A stretch of DNA of 64,000 nt from Adiantum capillus-veneris (GCA_014529385.2 CM043954.1:3418501-3482500); one strand, 5' to 3'; positions 20,770-32,290 are shown, numbered from the stretch's first letter. Notes: generated by a model not told the origin, from the letters alone. Numbers and translations are program-made.

Positions 20770-22582
20770 TCATGTACCATCATAGAGCATCTTTTCCAAA
20801 GAGAGTGCTTCAGAGTCCTTGACGAGATATGAGACAACGGCCTTTGGACAGATCTTTGGTAGATCCTTTGGTAGAAGGCGACTCAAATAGGGCTTCAAGC
20901 GATACCCATTTACCTTCCTAGAGTGCTCTTTATCATTCAAGTCCATAAGCTGATAGTAACTAGAATTGAAAGCCTTCTTGACTATGTATGGCCCTTGCCA
21001 TCTAGTTTCAAACTTGGCATCAAAACGATTGTCAAGTCGATTGTCATACCTTAGCACAAGCTCTCCTTCCTTGATGCCTTTGTCCTTCAGTTTCTTGTCG
21101 TGCGTTTCTTTCGCTTGTGTGGCTTTCCTCTTGTAGCACTCGTATGCTGCTTCTCTTTTCCACTCAAGCTCCACTAACGTAAGAAGTCGATCCATCCATA
21201 CCTCTTGATCATCTTGTGCTCCTTTGCCATGAAGTCGCATTGTTGGAATGTTGAGCTCGATAGGCTGCAAAGCCTCTTGACCATAGACCAAGTGAAATGG
21301 TGTGAACTCCGTGGCTTCCCTATATGTGGTTCGATATGCCCACAAGGCACCATCCAAGAAGTCATCCCATAATTTTGTCTTGTTTTGCACCATCTTTCTA
21401 ATGATTCCTGCAATGACACCATTAGCCTTCTCCACCAAACCATTTGACTGTGGGTAGTATGGTGTGCTATGACGATGTAGAATGTGAAGCTCTTCACAAA
21501 ATTCTGTGAGCAAGCCCTTCCTAAACCTTGGACCATTATCAGAAACAATCTCCAAAGGTGTGCCAAATCTGCAACAAATGTGATTGTACACAAACTTGCT
21601 AGCTGTCCTCTCATTCACTCTTGCCACACTTTGAGCTTCCCACCACCTAGTCATATAGTCTACAGCCACTAGAATGTAGAGTTTACCATTTTTTGTCCTA
21701 GGCAGAGGACCCATAGCATCAATGCCCCACTTTTCAAAGGGTCCATTTGCAAGCACTATTTGCCTCGGGCCATGCACCAACCTTCTATTTCCATTTATCT
21801 GACAATTGTGACAGCTTTTACACCAATGTTGAACATCCACATGCAAGCTTGGCCAAACATACCCCGCAAGCAAAATCTTCTTCACAGTTGATTCTTGGGC
21901 AAAATGACCACCACATGCCTCTTCATGCAAACCTTTTAGAATGGCTAGAATTTCCTCGATAGTTGGTACTCTTCTGCACACTTGGTCCTTCCCTCTTTGA
22001 TAGAGGGAGCCTTCTAGGAAGAGATAGAAACTTGCCTTCTTCATGAGTCTCCTCTTCTGAGCCTTCGTGAACTATTGTGGAAACTCACCCTCCAAAATGT
22101 AACCAATAATGGGAGCCAATGACTCCAATCCCTGGTATCTCGGTTGCTTGACAGCTGCTGCCACCATGATGACCTGCACTTCTCTCTCAACACATGTAAC
22201 TGCTTGTTGTGCAAGTAAATCGGCATCTTCATTTTGTTTCCTCAGAATATGATATAGTTGCACTTCTTCAAACTGATTAAACATCCTACGAATGGCATGA
22301 ACTTTTGTCCTTAAGCTTTCATTCTTGCATGCCCAAATGCCTAAAATCTGTTTAACAATGAGAAGTGCATCTCCCTTTACCATGAGATGTTTTATCCCTT
22401 GGCCAATGCACATCTTCAAACCATGAAGTAGTGTGTCGTATTCTGCTTCATTGTTGCTAGTTGAACCTGGTAGATTGACCTTCTCTTTCATGACCACCTC
22501 TCCACTTGGGTTGAGCAACACTAGCCCTCCCCCTGCTTTCCCTGTGGCTCGTCGAAAAGCTCCATCAAAGAACAAGGTAAAA
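20770..22582 (-). pseudogene. Truncated second copy of A1 RNase H and integrase
   Basis: Integrase (22044-20770) and extra RNase H (22575-22072) match 12313-14125 with only about two base differences (one changes T to A in KKILLTGY). The same TAG separates the two domains. Similarity stops abruptly at 22582 within the RNase H (after LFFDGAF in element order), where the hAT accessory gene begins. Confidence 0.9.
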
Positions 22583-22880
22583 TACTACTGGATCATTGCC
22601 TTGTGCTATTGCTTCTACATTGGTAGACCGAGTGGGAGTTGCCACTTTTGTCTCAATGGCTAGCTCGGTAGGATCAACCACTCTCGATCTTTTGCTAGGG
22701 CCTTCTAACTTGCTCTTTGCTTTCATTTCTATATGCAATTGATGAACCAGTTGCATTCTTTCATGTACTAAAGGGAGAGAGCGGACTTCAAGGTTTTACA
22801 GAGCATCAAAAGCAACCAAGACTTGGCCCAAGACATTCTTGACAAGCCCCCGCAATCGAGCGCCATTGAAAATTGCAATA
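22583..22880 (-). pseudogene. hAT accessory gene, N-terminal fragment (copy 1)
   Basis: Minus-strand codons read RSLPLVHERMQLVHQLHIE, then MKAKSKLEGPSKRSR. They match MQFVKQLHAELKAKKKIG and SLKHKRTKDEL near 30070-30180 in the second hAT copy. Helical, Lys-rich and perhaps nuclear. With 9323-9625 it brackets the A1 insertion; the kinase-like middle is missing, so a deletion accompanied or followed the insertion. Confidence 0.6.
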
Positions 22881-23580
22881 TTAATATTTAGACAAATTTA
22901 AAGTGAATGATTTGTTGCAACAGATGAAGTACATAAATTTTTTAATGATTATGATTTTGGAATAAGCTTATATATTAATAATTGAAAAAATATATAATCA
23001 GTTTAGAAAATAGATGATTAAAATTTAACGTTATGAGAAAGTAGTCCAATTGTGTGAGTTAAAAACTCTAACACAAGTGTGGACAATACTAAACACAGAA
23101 CTCTAGAAGTTTACATCACACAAAAGTAGTCCATTGAACTACAAAAAGTGTACGTTATGTATAAATAGCCCAACTTTGTGAGCTAATAGCTCTAACACAA
23201 GAGTGGTCACTATTATTTAATTGATTAAAAAATTAAATAATCAATCTGGTCACTATTGAAGTGTGAGAAAATCTCTAACACAATGCTACATTCAAATCAT
23301 TAATCATCACATCTTGAAAAAGGCTATCTGTCATAGTTACAAAGAACACGTAGAGAGTATATCTATGTGAACTTTTCATTACCTATTGCAAGTACCAGAC
23401 AATGATGAAAAGAGAAGCAAAGCTTCAACTTAGCACTCTCTATCTGGGACTATTGCTTAGGTGAGTTGGATACGTAAAACGAAATCATAAACAAAATTGC
23501 AAACAAAATATAAACATTGATACATTTGTAGATGAAGAGAAAGTTAAACTCAACTCTTCACTCTTCTAATTGTTGGAAAT
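22881..23580 (-). mobile_element. Right subterminal region of hAT copy 1
   Basis: AT-rich, no gene. Three imperfect palindromes of the form TGTGTGAG...CTCTAACACA lie at 23051-23075, 23175-23199 and 23261-23282. The stretch CACTATTGAAGTGTGAGAAA (from about 23250) parallels CACTATTTGAGTGTGAGAAC near 30822 in hAT copy 2, and about 23530-23570 parallels 31070-31105. The terminal inverted repeat itself is missing; the sequence changes to element E near 23580-23600. Confidence 0.55.
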
Positions 23581-23599
23581 AGGGTTGCATTGAAACACA

Positions 23600-24625
23600 C
23601 ACAACTTACAGAAGATGACGAAGCTCAAGGCATACAACAGAGAGTATATTACTTAGTGCACAATGGAAAGATAAGTTAGCCCTAGAGTGATGGGTGTATA
23701 TACAATGCACGGGGACAAAAACTCCTAGTGAGGGAAAGAATGCCTCGACAGTCCTAAGTGTGTTTTCACACATCACTACCACATATGTATGGTAACACAA
23801 CCTACTCATGCAGGGGAAAGACCATATGACCATAACTTTCAAGAATGTTATTATCTTGATCTCCTTGCATAAACTCCTTAGAACGGCTCTTAAAGTCATC
23901 ATAAGAGCTTGTGACAACATGCACCTGATCAAATAAACCATAAGTAGAGACACAGTCTTCAAGTATAAAAACATCTTGCATACCCTTGATGTCTTCATTG
24001 GCATGGAAAGAACCATCTTTGCATCATAAAACTCATCTTTATACTTCAAAGCATCATATTTAGCACAATGGTCTTTGGCATAAGCAACATCAATGGACAT
24101 GCCATCAAACAAGCCATTTGTGGAAACATCACCTTCAAGAAGAATCACATCATGTGTACCAAAAGGCTTCTCAAAGACGTCAAGGGTATCAAATTCAACA
24201 TAAAAAATCTCAAAAAAATATTCAGAAGACCTTGTAATAATTCCATGCAATGCATCTTCTTGCATACTTTCACATGTTATACCCTTCTCGTCAAACAAGC
24301 CATATATAGGGACATAATATTTATCCATCTTAATATAATTCATACAAATGGCTTCACATCATGCTCAAGATCATCCTTATTATCAAGAGGATAAACAATC
24401 AATTAATTTTCATCATTCAAAGGTACATGGCAAGTATCGATAGCATTTATGGAATCATCCTCCTCAGCATCATATGTAGCTTTAATCTGACACTTCAGTT
24501 CTTGGTACATAAGCCTACCTCAAGATTCCGTAATGCATACTCTACCATAGGAATACCCGCATGATCTTCTTCACATTGAAAGGTTAGTTTCACGATTTGC
24601 ATAACCTCAACCCTTTTGCATGTGC
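23600..24625 (-). pseudogene. Element E leader ORF, downstream part, unrecognised
   Basis: Minus-strand coding-like sequence with a few frameshifts: LTFQCEEDHAGIPMVEYALR (about 24515-24590), then an acidic stretch VEFDTLDVFEKPF and VILLEGDVSTNGLFDGMS in a 245-codon ORF (24343-23606). It is the continuation of the ORF at 31959-32290, interrupted by the hAT element. I recognise no domain; the position after a primer-binding site suggests a gag-like or accessory ORF of a retroelement. Confidence 0.5.
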
Positions 24626-25079
24626 TATCGAACCTAAGTTGCATTATACATTCAACAGAAAACAAATAATATGCATTAAATGCCCGTTTTAGATGATGAC
24701 TTATATAAAATGGGCATATTATACAGTGCCACGTCAGATATTTGGTCGTTTTGTATAGTTTTTTTGTTTTTTGATCGAGAAACATTTTTCATCGAAAACC
24801 TTTTTGATTGGAAAACATTTCGGACGAAATTTTTTTTTGTTGAAAAATGTTGTTATATATTCCACCGCAGCAACACTATTCCCACAAACTCACTCATTTC
24901 ATATTTTGAATTCATCCCAAGCTAAAGTGTCTAGAAGGTGATTTGTCAACTTAAAACTATTAAAAAAATTAGAGTTATTGAAATGATTTTTTTTTAAAAT
25001 TATAAATTTGAATAGGTTAAATTATTGTCTTTCTATTTTGTGTTTTGCAGCATAACCTCACACTTAAAGAGAGACATTA

Positions 25080-25560
25080 AGAACTAAATAGAGGTTGTCT
25101 ACCATTGTGTGGAGTGAAAGCTACTATCTAGCTACTATCTATCATTGTGTAGAGAGTAAACTCACACTTGGGAGATTATTTAGGTTTAATTTAATTTAAA
25201 TATTACCTATTAATGTGTAGAGTTATTATCTCACACTTAGAGGTAATTTAAAGTTCATTTGTGATTTATTTATTCAAATTTTTTGTGTATAGTCTATGAC
25301 TCACACTCCAAATTGAATATAGAAATAGAGTTTCTCTCCACGTCTCTGTGTTGGACCCATGGTCTCACACTTGGATAGAGATTTATAATGAGGTAAATGT
25401 TGCTTTGCATGAGAAACATTGTGCAAAGCGATAAATTAATACTTCAAAAATAATTTCTAATATGCTGTGGTTGAGTGTGAGAATATGCTCACACTTTGTA
25501 TCGAATTGACATATCTATTCTATTGTGTTAGAGTACAAGCTCACACTTCAGCACGATAGT
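25080..25560 (+). repeat. Left subterminal repeats of hAT copy 2
   Basis: At least five loose palindromes of the form TGTGNAGAG, 5-9 bases, CTCACACTT (about 25135, 25205, 25285, 25350, 25460 and 25520). They resemble the repeats on the right side (30831-31330) and in copy 1, and are candidate transposase-binding sites. Confidence 0.5.
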
Positions 25561-25830
25561 CATGAATTTTAACAAAATATTCAACAAAGCAAGGCTATCG
25601 ACCTCTTTATTGGGGTAAACACAAGAAGCTCGTCAGAGTTTAAAATTGTGGTCCTTAGACCAAAATTCTTGCCTAAATCAACATGAGTTCGATAGCTTTG
25701 CTTTGCAAAAGCCAAGTTGTTAATAACTTAAAAATTGCAACATGTAAGATAGTAAATTGAATACGTTAGGTATTCAATAAGAACAAAAATTGTATTTATG
25801 ATTACATGTCATTTGTTGTTCTTGCTCATC

Positions 25831-27774
25831 ATGGTGAAAGGACCCGAGTGGAGTTACGTAAATGAGATGGTGGAGGGGAAAATACAATCACGCTTAAGAT
25901 GTACATCCTGTGTGTATGTTTTAGCACGAATGCAAGTAGAGTAAAAGAAGATATATTTAAAGTGCTTGGAAATGTTGCATCTTGTAAGCATCCACAAAGA
26001 TTTCTCGAAGATGCCAAGAAGACGGAGGCAATCATAGCGAGTAAAGGAAAGGGTGCGTCCAAGGGTGTGTCTCCATCAATGGTTGTGGAAGTGGAGGCTT
26101 CTCTTAGAAATGAAGAGAAGCGACCAATGAGTAATAAATGTTCACCATCAATGAGTCAAAACAATGTACACCTTGTTGGAGCATCGAGATCTACCCAGGT
26201 ATCTCCATCAACATCAACATTTCCACATGGATCTATAAGAGTGTCAGGTAGTGGTGGTGCACAAATGCTACACCAAGCGTTCAATAAATAGTGGATGCCG
26301 GAGCTACATCTCAAGTGGATTCAAGTGTTTGTGGCATTCATGATTCCATTTAATGTATTACACAATCTAATTTTTTAAGATGCATTGATGAGCACTGCCA
26401 AAAAAGGGTTCATCATGCCAGATTATAATAAAATGCACATAGAATACCTTGACAAAGTGAAAGATAGTTGTGAGTCTATTGTTAAATGCACCATGCTGGA
26501 TTTTTTACCACCATATGGTTATACAATAGCACTTTATGGATGGAAGTATTTTTAGAAGTAGCCATTGATCAACGTAATGTTGATTTTTCCTGAGGGAGAC
26601 CATCTTTGTAGAGGCCATTGACACATCCTTGAAAGGGAAAACTAGAAATTTTCTATCAAGGATTTATGAGAGTACTGTGATAACAAAAGCTAGTGGTCCA
26701 AAAAATGTCACAACTATTGTTACAAACAATACGTATGACTATAAAGCAACTAGATATCAAATTTAGGTCAAATATCCCGAGATCACATGGGTTCCATGTG
26801 CGGTGCACACATTAAATTTGCTTCTAAAAAATATTGAAAAATTGAACTGTGTGAAACAAACTCTCCTAGATGCACATCACATAATGAAGTTTATTTAAGA
26901 GTATCAATTTTTGTATGCTCTGTTTAGAACAAAGTCTCCCAACAAGGCATTGCAACTTTTTTGTGCAACCAGATTTACGATAGCTTATTATGTGTTATCA
27001 ACATTGCAAGATGTGAAGACCGCTCCGTGTGAAACAATTGCTGATTGTGAATGTGACAAAGTAAAGTATATTGGTATATACCTGAAGCCATTTGCAAAGT
27101 TACATAAAAAATTGGGTTGGTAGCAAGAAGATAAGGCATCGATTATTACTCTTGCGATGATGAAACGATGGGCACATATGCATACACCATTGCATAGTGA
27201 TGGATCCAAAGTTTTAGTTACACCAATAAGCTACAAATAATGAAGCAATGAAATATTTTTAGAAAGTGTGTCAACAACTTCTGGATGAAGACGGTGGAAA
27301 GCTTGCATTCCATCAAAGAGCTGCATACGCTAACTGGGAGGGAATGTTTCAGGACCCTTGGCACATTGATGCAATTAATGTGATCAACGCCCCAATTTTT
27401 GGAAGGACTATGGTGGAGAGAAAGTGGAACTGCATCACATTGCATTGCAAGTGCTATCAGTTGCTATAAGCAGTGGTATTTGTGAACAAAATTGGTCAAC
27501 TTTTGATTGCGTACACACCAAGAAACAAAACAGACTTCACACCAAGCGAGCATCTGATTGAGTGCACGTCATGTATAACATACGATTAATACATCAACCT
27601 ATGAAGATTGCCACAAGAGCAACATACCAATGCTTTGGTATGTTGCAAATACATGACGCTATTGCAAATGAAATTAATAGTGGCAATGAGCCAGAGTGGG
27701 AGGTCACATCTCAATGTTCAGACATGAAAGATGTGGATGATATGGTCCTGATATTCAAGCGGGATGATGAGTAA
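25831..27774 (+). pseudogene. hAT-family transposase with BED zinc finger
   Basis: Order of recognisable parts: a BED-finger-like start (GPEWSYVNEMVEGKIQSRLR then CTSC, 25831-25910); a Ser-rich linker; the conserved core WVPCAVHTLNLLLKNIEKL (about 26788-26845); PNKALQLFCATRFTIAYYVL (about 26940-27000); and the hAT dimerisation tail SSGICEQNWSTFDCVHTKK (about 27468-27530). It ends in the acidic EPEWEVTSQCSD tail. Stops and frameshifts are scattered through it (for example at 26289, 27121 and 27238), so it is inactive. The transposase would bind the element ends in the nucleus and cut and paste it. Confidence 0.85.
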
Positions 27775-27944
27775 GCAGCAAAGTGTAATCTTTAATCTTT
27801 AATATTTTATAATGAAATTATAGGATGTGCAATACATGTGCTATCAATTATATTTCGCAAACTCTGATGGTTCTAAGTATTGTAAATTTGTTTTCATTTC
27901 AATGTTTCCTGCATGTTATCAAATAAAAATTGAACTCTCTTTCC

Positions 27945-27963
27945 CTCTCTCTCTCTCTCTCTC

Positions 27964-27995
<32 letters not shown>
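27945..27995 (+). repeat. (CT)n-(TG)n compound microsatellite
   Basis: CT run 27945-27966 followed by TG run 27968-27995, between the two convergent genes of the hAT element. Confidence 0.95.
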
Positions 27996-27996
<1 letters not shown>

Positions 27997-28135
27997 TGTG
28001 CGAGTGTGGGGTGTTGATTGATCAAATGGATCGGATTATATTAAGATAAACAAACTTCAAAAGGTTTACATTTTTGTTTCAAAATGATATACAAAGTATC
28101 AATGTAGGTTGGAAACTAACATAAAGCATGATGTC

Positions 28136-30380
28136 TCATTTTAAGCTTTGAGAAAAGTTTCCCATGATGTTTGAGAGTCTAAATTCATCTGTCCCAAGCA
28201 AAGATCCACTAGGGCATGCTTTGAAGGTATGTGCTGCTGCATTGTCCTCCTTTGTCAAAACCCCGTACCGTGCAAAATAATGAGCAACCTTGTTTTCTAA
28301 AATTTGCAGCCATTTTTGTAGGTCTACAGTGGTTTCTTCAAGGCTTGTCACTATCTCACCTTGGCTTGCAATCTCTATACCTTGCATTTCCATGGTCTTG
28401 ATCACTGCATGCTCTTCAAGATGTAAGACAATTGGACGTTTGCAAGGATGTTGGGGAGTGTTCTCCATTATGGCAACCACTTTGTCTGCAATTCAACCGC
28501 GACCAATGACGGCTGTGTGTGGATGATCATCCTAGTTCACTTGCCTTCTTAAGATGTACTGGACATAGCACCGTTGAACAAAGTAGATGGCTACTTGATT
28601 GTTGTTTGGTAACGATCGGTCTTGATGTATGAACTGGTGGTCAAGTCTTGAGAGCTACAATAAATTTCTTTTCTCAAAAGATGATTTGTGCTTTCTCATA
28701 ATCTAATTATTCAACCATAATTGCAAAGCAAAAGAATGCATTCAAAATAGATTCTCTTTAGCACTTAAGTCAAGAACACCACACACATCACTTAATTCAC
28801 TTGTACCACTAAATTCTCAAGTCATTAAAATCACTTTGTTTACTTCAATCACCCAATCACTCAAGTCATTGGTATCACCTAGTTCACTTGAATCACTTAA
28901 TCACTCATCATAAAAAACACTTAATTCACTTGAATCACCTAATCACTCAAGTCATTAAAAACACTTAATTCACTTGAATCAATTAATGACTCAAGTCATT
29001 AAAACCATATGAATCACACAATCCACTTGCACCACTTAAATTTCATAATACACTGTAAAATATATGCGAAACATGAGATTGATATTCAATGATTGGCTGG
29101 TTGTAAAGCAGAATTGGGTACAATATCATAACCATGTCGATGGGCTCTAGACATACATAGAGATAGGTGAAATGTATTGAATCTACTCTCGGGAGCATAG
29201 CTTTTTCCGGAGATAAGGTGGCAATGTATATTTTTTACAAAAAGTTTTTTCAGGTTCTATAGGCTTTGGGAAACAATTTAGTATGCGACACAAAAAGTGT
29301 GGCATACATTTTATATATCAATTTCCCTAGAGAAAGGGGGAGGCTCGATTGATATGCATCCCGATGAGGGTAGTCTTTCTCCTGCTTCACCTTGACCTCA
29401 GGTGATAGGGATTTAAGCCTTGGGAATGTCTTGGTGGTGGGAAAAGTGGATGCCAACCCCCAATCACAGATGCTCACATAGATGCCTTTGTCTCCAAAAC
29501 GCAACATTATGATGCAACCATGCAGATCATTTTGAAGGAAGTGATGGTGGTGGATAAACTTTACTATCTAGAAACTACATTGATGATGTGCAAAATATTG
29601 CTCTGGAATATTTCAATGGTGCCACATGTGTCCACATAGCCTCTGATAGCAAGTTTGGTACCATTTGAGTCGCACTCTTGGATCCACAGCTCAATATGGT
29701 CACCACTCTAGAGTTTGTATACAAGTGTAGGGCATAGACTGTGGAGAGATATGGCCATTGATAATATCATCCCTCGATGTTGGATGTCTACCACCGTGGC
29801 TTCTTCTAGAGCTCATTGCAGTGCCAACATACCATGAGGAAGGACTTTGAAACACTTCACTGCATAGATCGGCTCTGAGAAGTGAGGATTTTTTACTATA
29901 ACCTACTTTACTACATCCCACCTACCCTCATCTAACTGCGACATCAAAAAATGAGAAATGGATTTGTCACAGGGAGAAGATACAACACTGGAGGCTGGGT
30001 GCTCATGTCAAGATTTTCTATCTCTAAAATAGAAAATTGTGGATTCATGGAAGTGATAGGATCCCTGTCTCCTCCAACTAGCATACTTGATGCTAGCTCA
30101 TCTTTTGTACGCTTGTGTTTCAAAGAAGACCCAATCTTTTTCTTGGCCTTCAACTCTGCATGTAGCTGCTTCACAAATTGCATTCACTCTTGCATATCAA
30201 GAGGTGCTTAAATGGCCAAATCATGCAAACTATTGAAGTGTGGAAGGAGGTGGTTGGGTATGACTGCTGTAATTGGAAAAATGAGTGGTGGGGGATGTCT
30301 TGGATGAGACGGGTAAAATTTGCAGGCGTGGAAGGGTCAATATGACATCGTAGGTCATTCTCAGGCATCTGATGCAAAAA
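28136..30380 (-). pseudogene. hAT-carried kinase-like accessory gene
   Basis: Reading the minus strand: a helical Lys-rich segment (MQFVKQLHAELKAKKKIG, about 30180-30125) with basic KHKR; then a protein-kinase-like stretch with YAVKCFK (VAIK-like), LEEATVVDIQHRG (alpha-C), PTLVYKL, HHFLQNDLHG (catalytic loop, about 29552-29521) and ICDWGLAS (DFG-like, about 29470-29445). The Asn of the catalytic loop is replaced by Ile. A C-terminal part (28480-28136) has leucine-rich helices and ends GTDEFRLSNIMGNFSQ. Several stops and a frameshift near 29560 break it. An AT-rich gap with a tandem repeat (28787-29018) may be an intron. Homologous N- and C-terminal pieces occur in hAT copy 1 in the same arrangement, so the gene belongs to the transposon family. 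A captured plant kinase is the likely source. Confidence 0.6.
28787..29018 (+). repeat. Tandem repeat, unit about 44-45 bp
   Basis: Diverged units built from TTAATTCACTTGAATCAC and AATCACTCAAGTCATTA, about five copies. It lies inside the accessory gene, in a stretch without coding potential. Confidence 0.8.
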
Positions 30381-30614
30381 ACCAATGCAACATCCCCCTA
30401 TGTACTTGCGATGTGCTCACAAAATTTTTGTCACAGAGATGCCTATAAATACATAGTTGTGTCAATAACAAGCACGATAATAATAATAAAAAATGCTAGA
30501 CATTAAAGATAGCCACATCAACTATCTTTAACGTCAGCACTATGTGAGACACAAAGAGCATGTAGTATAGACAAGCATGCTATTCATTTTTACAAGAAAT
30601 AGAAATATACCAAA

Positions 30615-30617
<3 letters not shown>

Positions 30618-30691
<74 letters not shown>
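30618..30691 (+). repeat. (GA)n microsatellite
   Basis: About 37 units, in the right subterminal part of hAT copy 2. Confidence 0.97.
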
Positions 30692-30693
<2 letters not shown>

Positions 30694-30830
30694 GAAAAAA
30701 ACATAGATACAAAAAGAAAACGAGAACAACATGTGTGCAATCCAATCGTGTGAGACGTTCGTCTCTGATACAAATATGGATGCTACAATGAAAGTGTTGA
30801 TGGATTGTCTATCAATCAAGCCACTATTTG

Positions 30831-31330
30831 AGTGTGAGAACATGTCTCCAACACAAAGTAGCAATTGAATAATTTTGAAAATACAAATCTAGCATTTGGG
30901 ATGCAAGTCAAATACGACAACTACGAGGATCTCAAAACGGAACACATATGTTGCATGTGATAACTCACACAAAGATTTGAGACAAAGAGATTTCAACTCA
31001 ATGCTCATCTCATTGTTTAAGATATTAGATGAATAACATCTACACTTTGAGGCTACAATATCAGATATAGAGAGAAGATAAACTTCAACTCTATTCTTTT
31101 TACGTAGTTTGAGATAGAAGATGTATAACAAATGTGAATTGTTCTTTTGTCGCAAAGCGCTATGTTGTGCAAACTATTAATTGCAATCTAGAAATTTTAA
31201 TCTAGTTTGTGAAGTGTGAGGAAAGCCTCCAACAGAGCACACACTAGACACCTACCTATGCCCATCTCTGAAATGTGAGGTCTTGCAAAGCCTCTAATAT
31301 ATCATTAGCTAAGCTCCATACCCACCCTGG
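30831..31330 (+). repeat. Right subterminal repeats of hAT copy 2
   Basis: AGTGTGAG...TCTCCAACACA at 30831-30855, GAAGTGTGAG...CCTCCAACA at about 31211-31233 and a weaker unit near 31272. Between 31360 and 31520 the phrase TCTAACACAA recurs, with AGGATAGGG or AAGATAGGG nearby. No gene is visible in 30700-31600. Confidence 0.5.
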
Positions 31331-31958
31331 AGCTCCCTAAAACCTCTTGCAAATGCAAATGCTAGAGTCTAACACAACACAAGATAGGGAGTCTATCCAC
31401 CCCTCTAAACCCTGCCAAAAGTGTGACCCTAGAGGTCTAGCACAACGCAGGATAGGGCTCTAAGACTCCTAGCATTTGTACAATGTGACCATGGGTCTAA
31501 CACAAGCTGTAAACCCTCTACCCACCTGCAAACCAACCTTGAAGGGCAAGGCATGCCTTTGCTCAGCAAGGCTAGCACCAAGACATACATTGCGTGAGAT
31601 TAAAAAAATAATGGTGAGGCTAAAGTAGTTATCTAAATGCTACTAATATCGATAGGTAAACTACTATTATGCTATCTCTACTATCGCTACTAGTAGAACC
31701 TCTCCCACACAAGTCACAAGAATGAGCTTTGGATCGAAATCCCCTCCGTGTTTTATCAAAAAAATAAAATTGATCGAAATGTTTTTCATATAAAAGATTT
31801 TTCGATCGAAAAAATGTTTTGATCAAAATTCTTTTTGATAAAAAACAAACTTGAATTATACGGAAGGAACATGTATAATTTGGATAATCAATGATTAATC
31901 CCCATTTAAACATTTAGATTTTTTTATATGGCCGTATAAGTGCAACTTAATATCAAAC

Positions 31959-32290
31959 ACAATGTCTCCCTTATTCGACAAATATGCATACCCATCAGCA
32001 TACTCTTCATTTCCATGTGAAAGGCCTTTGCTAAAATCCACAAGCATATCCTTTATCTTTGTCACACTAAAATTGTCTCATCCAAAACATACTTTTGAAG
32101 TGTCTGCAAGAACTGAAACCGCTAAGAAGAGCAAACCTGATTTCTTATCATCATTCAGCCCACATTTATCAAATACATGGTCACATGCATCCAAGTACTT
32201 CTTTAAGTGATCCAAGTCCTCCAAAATCATCTTAAAATGTAGACAACACAGGGCCTTGAGCTGGTCTGCAAATGGATGGAAATCTGTAGA
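31959..32290 (-). pseudogene. Element E leader ORF, first part, unrecognised
   Basis: The minus strand is open for about 110 codons with one TGA (near 32073): FHPFADQLKALCCLHFKMIL, HLKKYLDACDHVFDKCG, then DMLVDFSKGLSHGNEEYADG. It begins close after the primer-binding site at 32317-32334. The hAT element interrupts it; if one 8-bp target copy is counted, the frame runs on into 24625. I know no family for it. Confidence 0.55.

Larger units (their letters stand above)
9626..22582 (-). mobile_element. A1: Tat-like Ty3/gypsy element in tandem with a truncated copy
   Basis: Reading the minus strand: partial internal region (22582-20742), LTR (20741-18094), full internal region (18093-12285), LTR (12284-9626). 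Bases 9626-14125 are repeated at 18094-22582 with an offset of 8457 and near identity. The internal region encodes two small leader ORFs, gag, protease, RT, RNase H, an additional RNase H and integrase. The extra RNase H between RT-RNase H and integrase is the hallmark of the Tat clade. A shared stop between RNase H and integrase in both copies shows the parent was already damaged. The left flank ends GCCAT; the right partner of the target duplication is lost. Confidence 0.85.
24634..31950. mobile_element. hAT DNA transposon, copy 2, nearly complete (7.3 kb)
   Basis: Left end CTAAGTTGCATTATAC, right end (read inward on the minus strand) TTAAGTTGCACTTATAC. Looser inverted similarity continues for about 230 bases, including GATCGA-rich stretches at 24772-24850 and 31740-31850. 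It is flanked by TATCGAAC (24626-24633) and TATCAAAC (31951-31958), an 8-bp duplication with one mismatch, the hAT hallmark. Inside are a hAT transposase on + and a convergent kinase-like gene on -, with palindromic subterminal repeats near both ends. Confidence 0.75.

Noticed and set aside
23606-24343. Possible host gene of 245 codons
   Set aside because: It continues a retroelement leader ORF from the other side of the hAT insertion and shows frameshifts, so I treat it as a retroelement relic.
28787-29018. Regular repeats considered as a CRISPR array
   Set aside because: Units are diverged and contiguous with no unique spacers, in a plant transposon; an ordinary tandem repeat.
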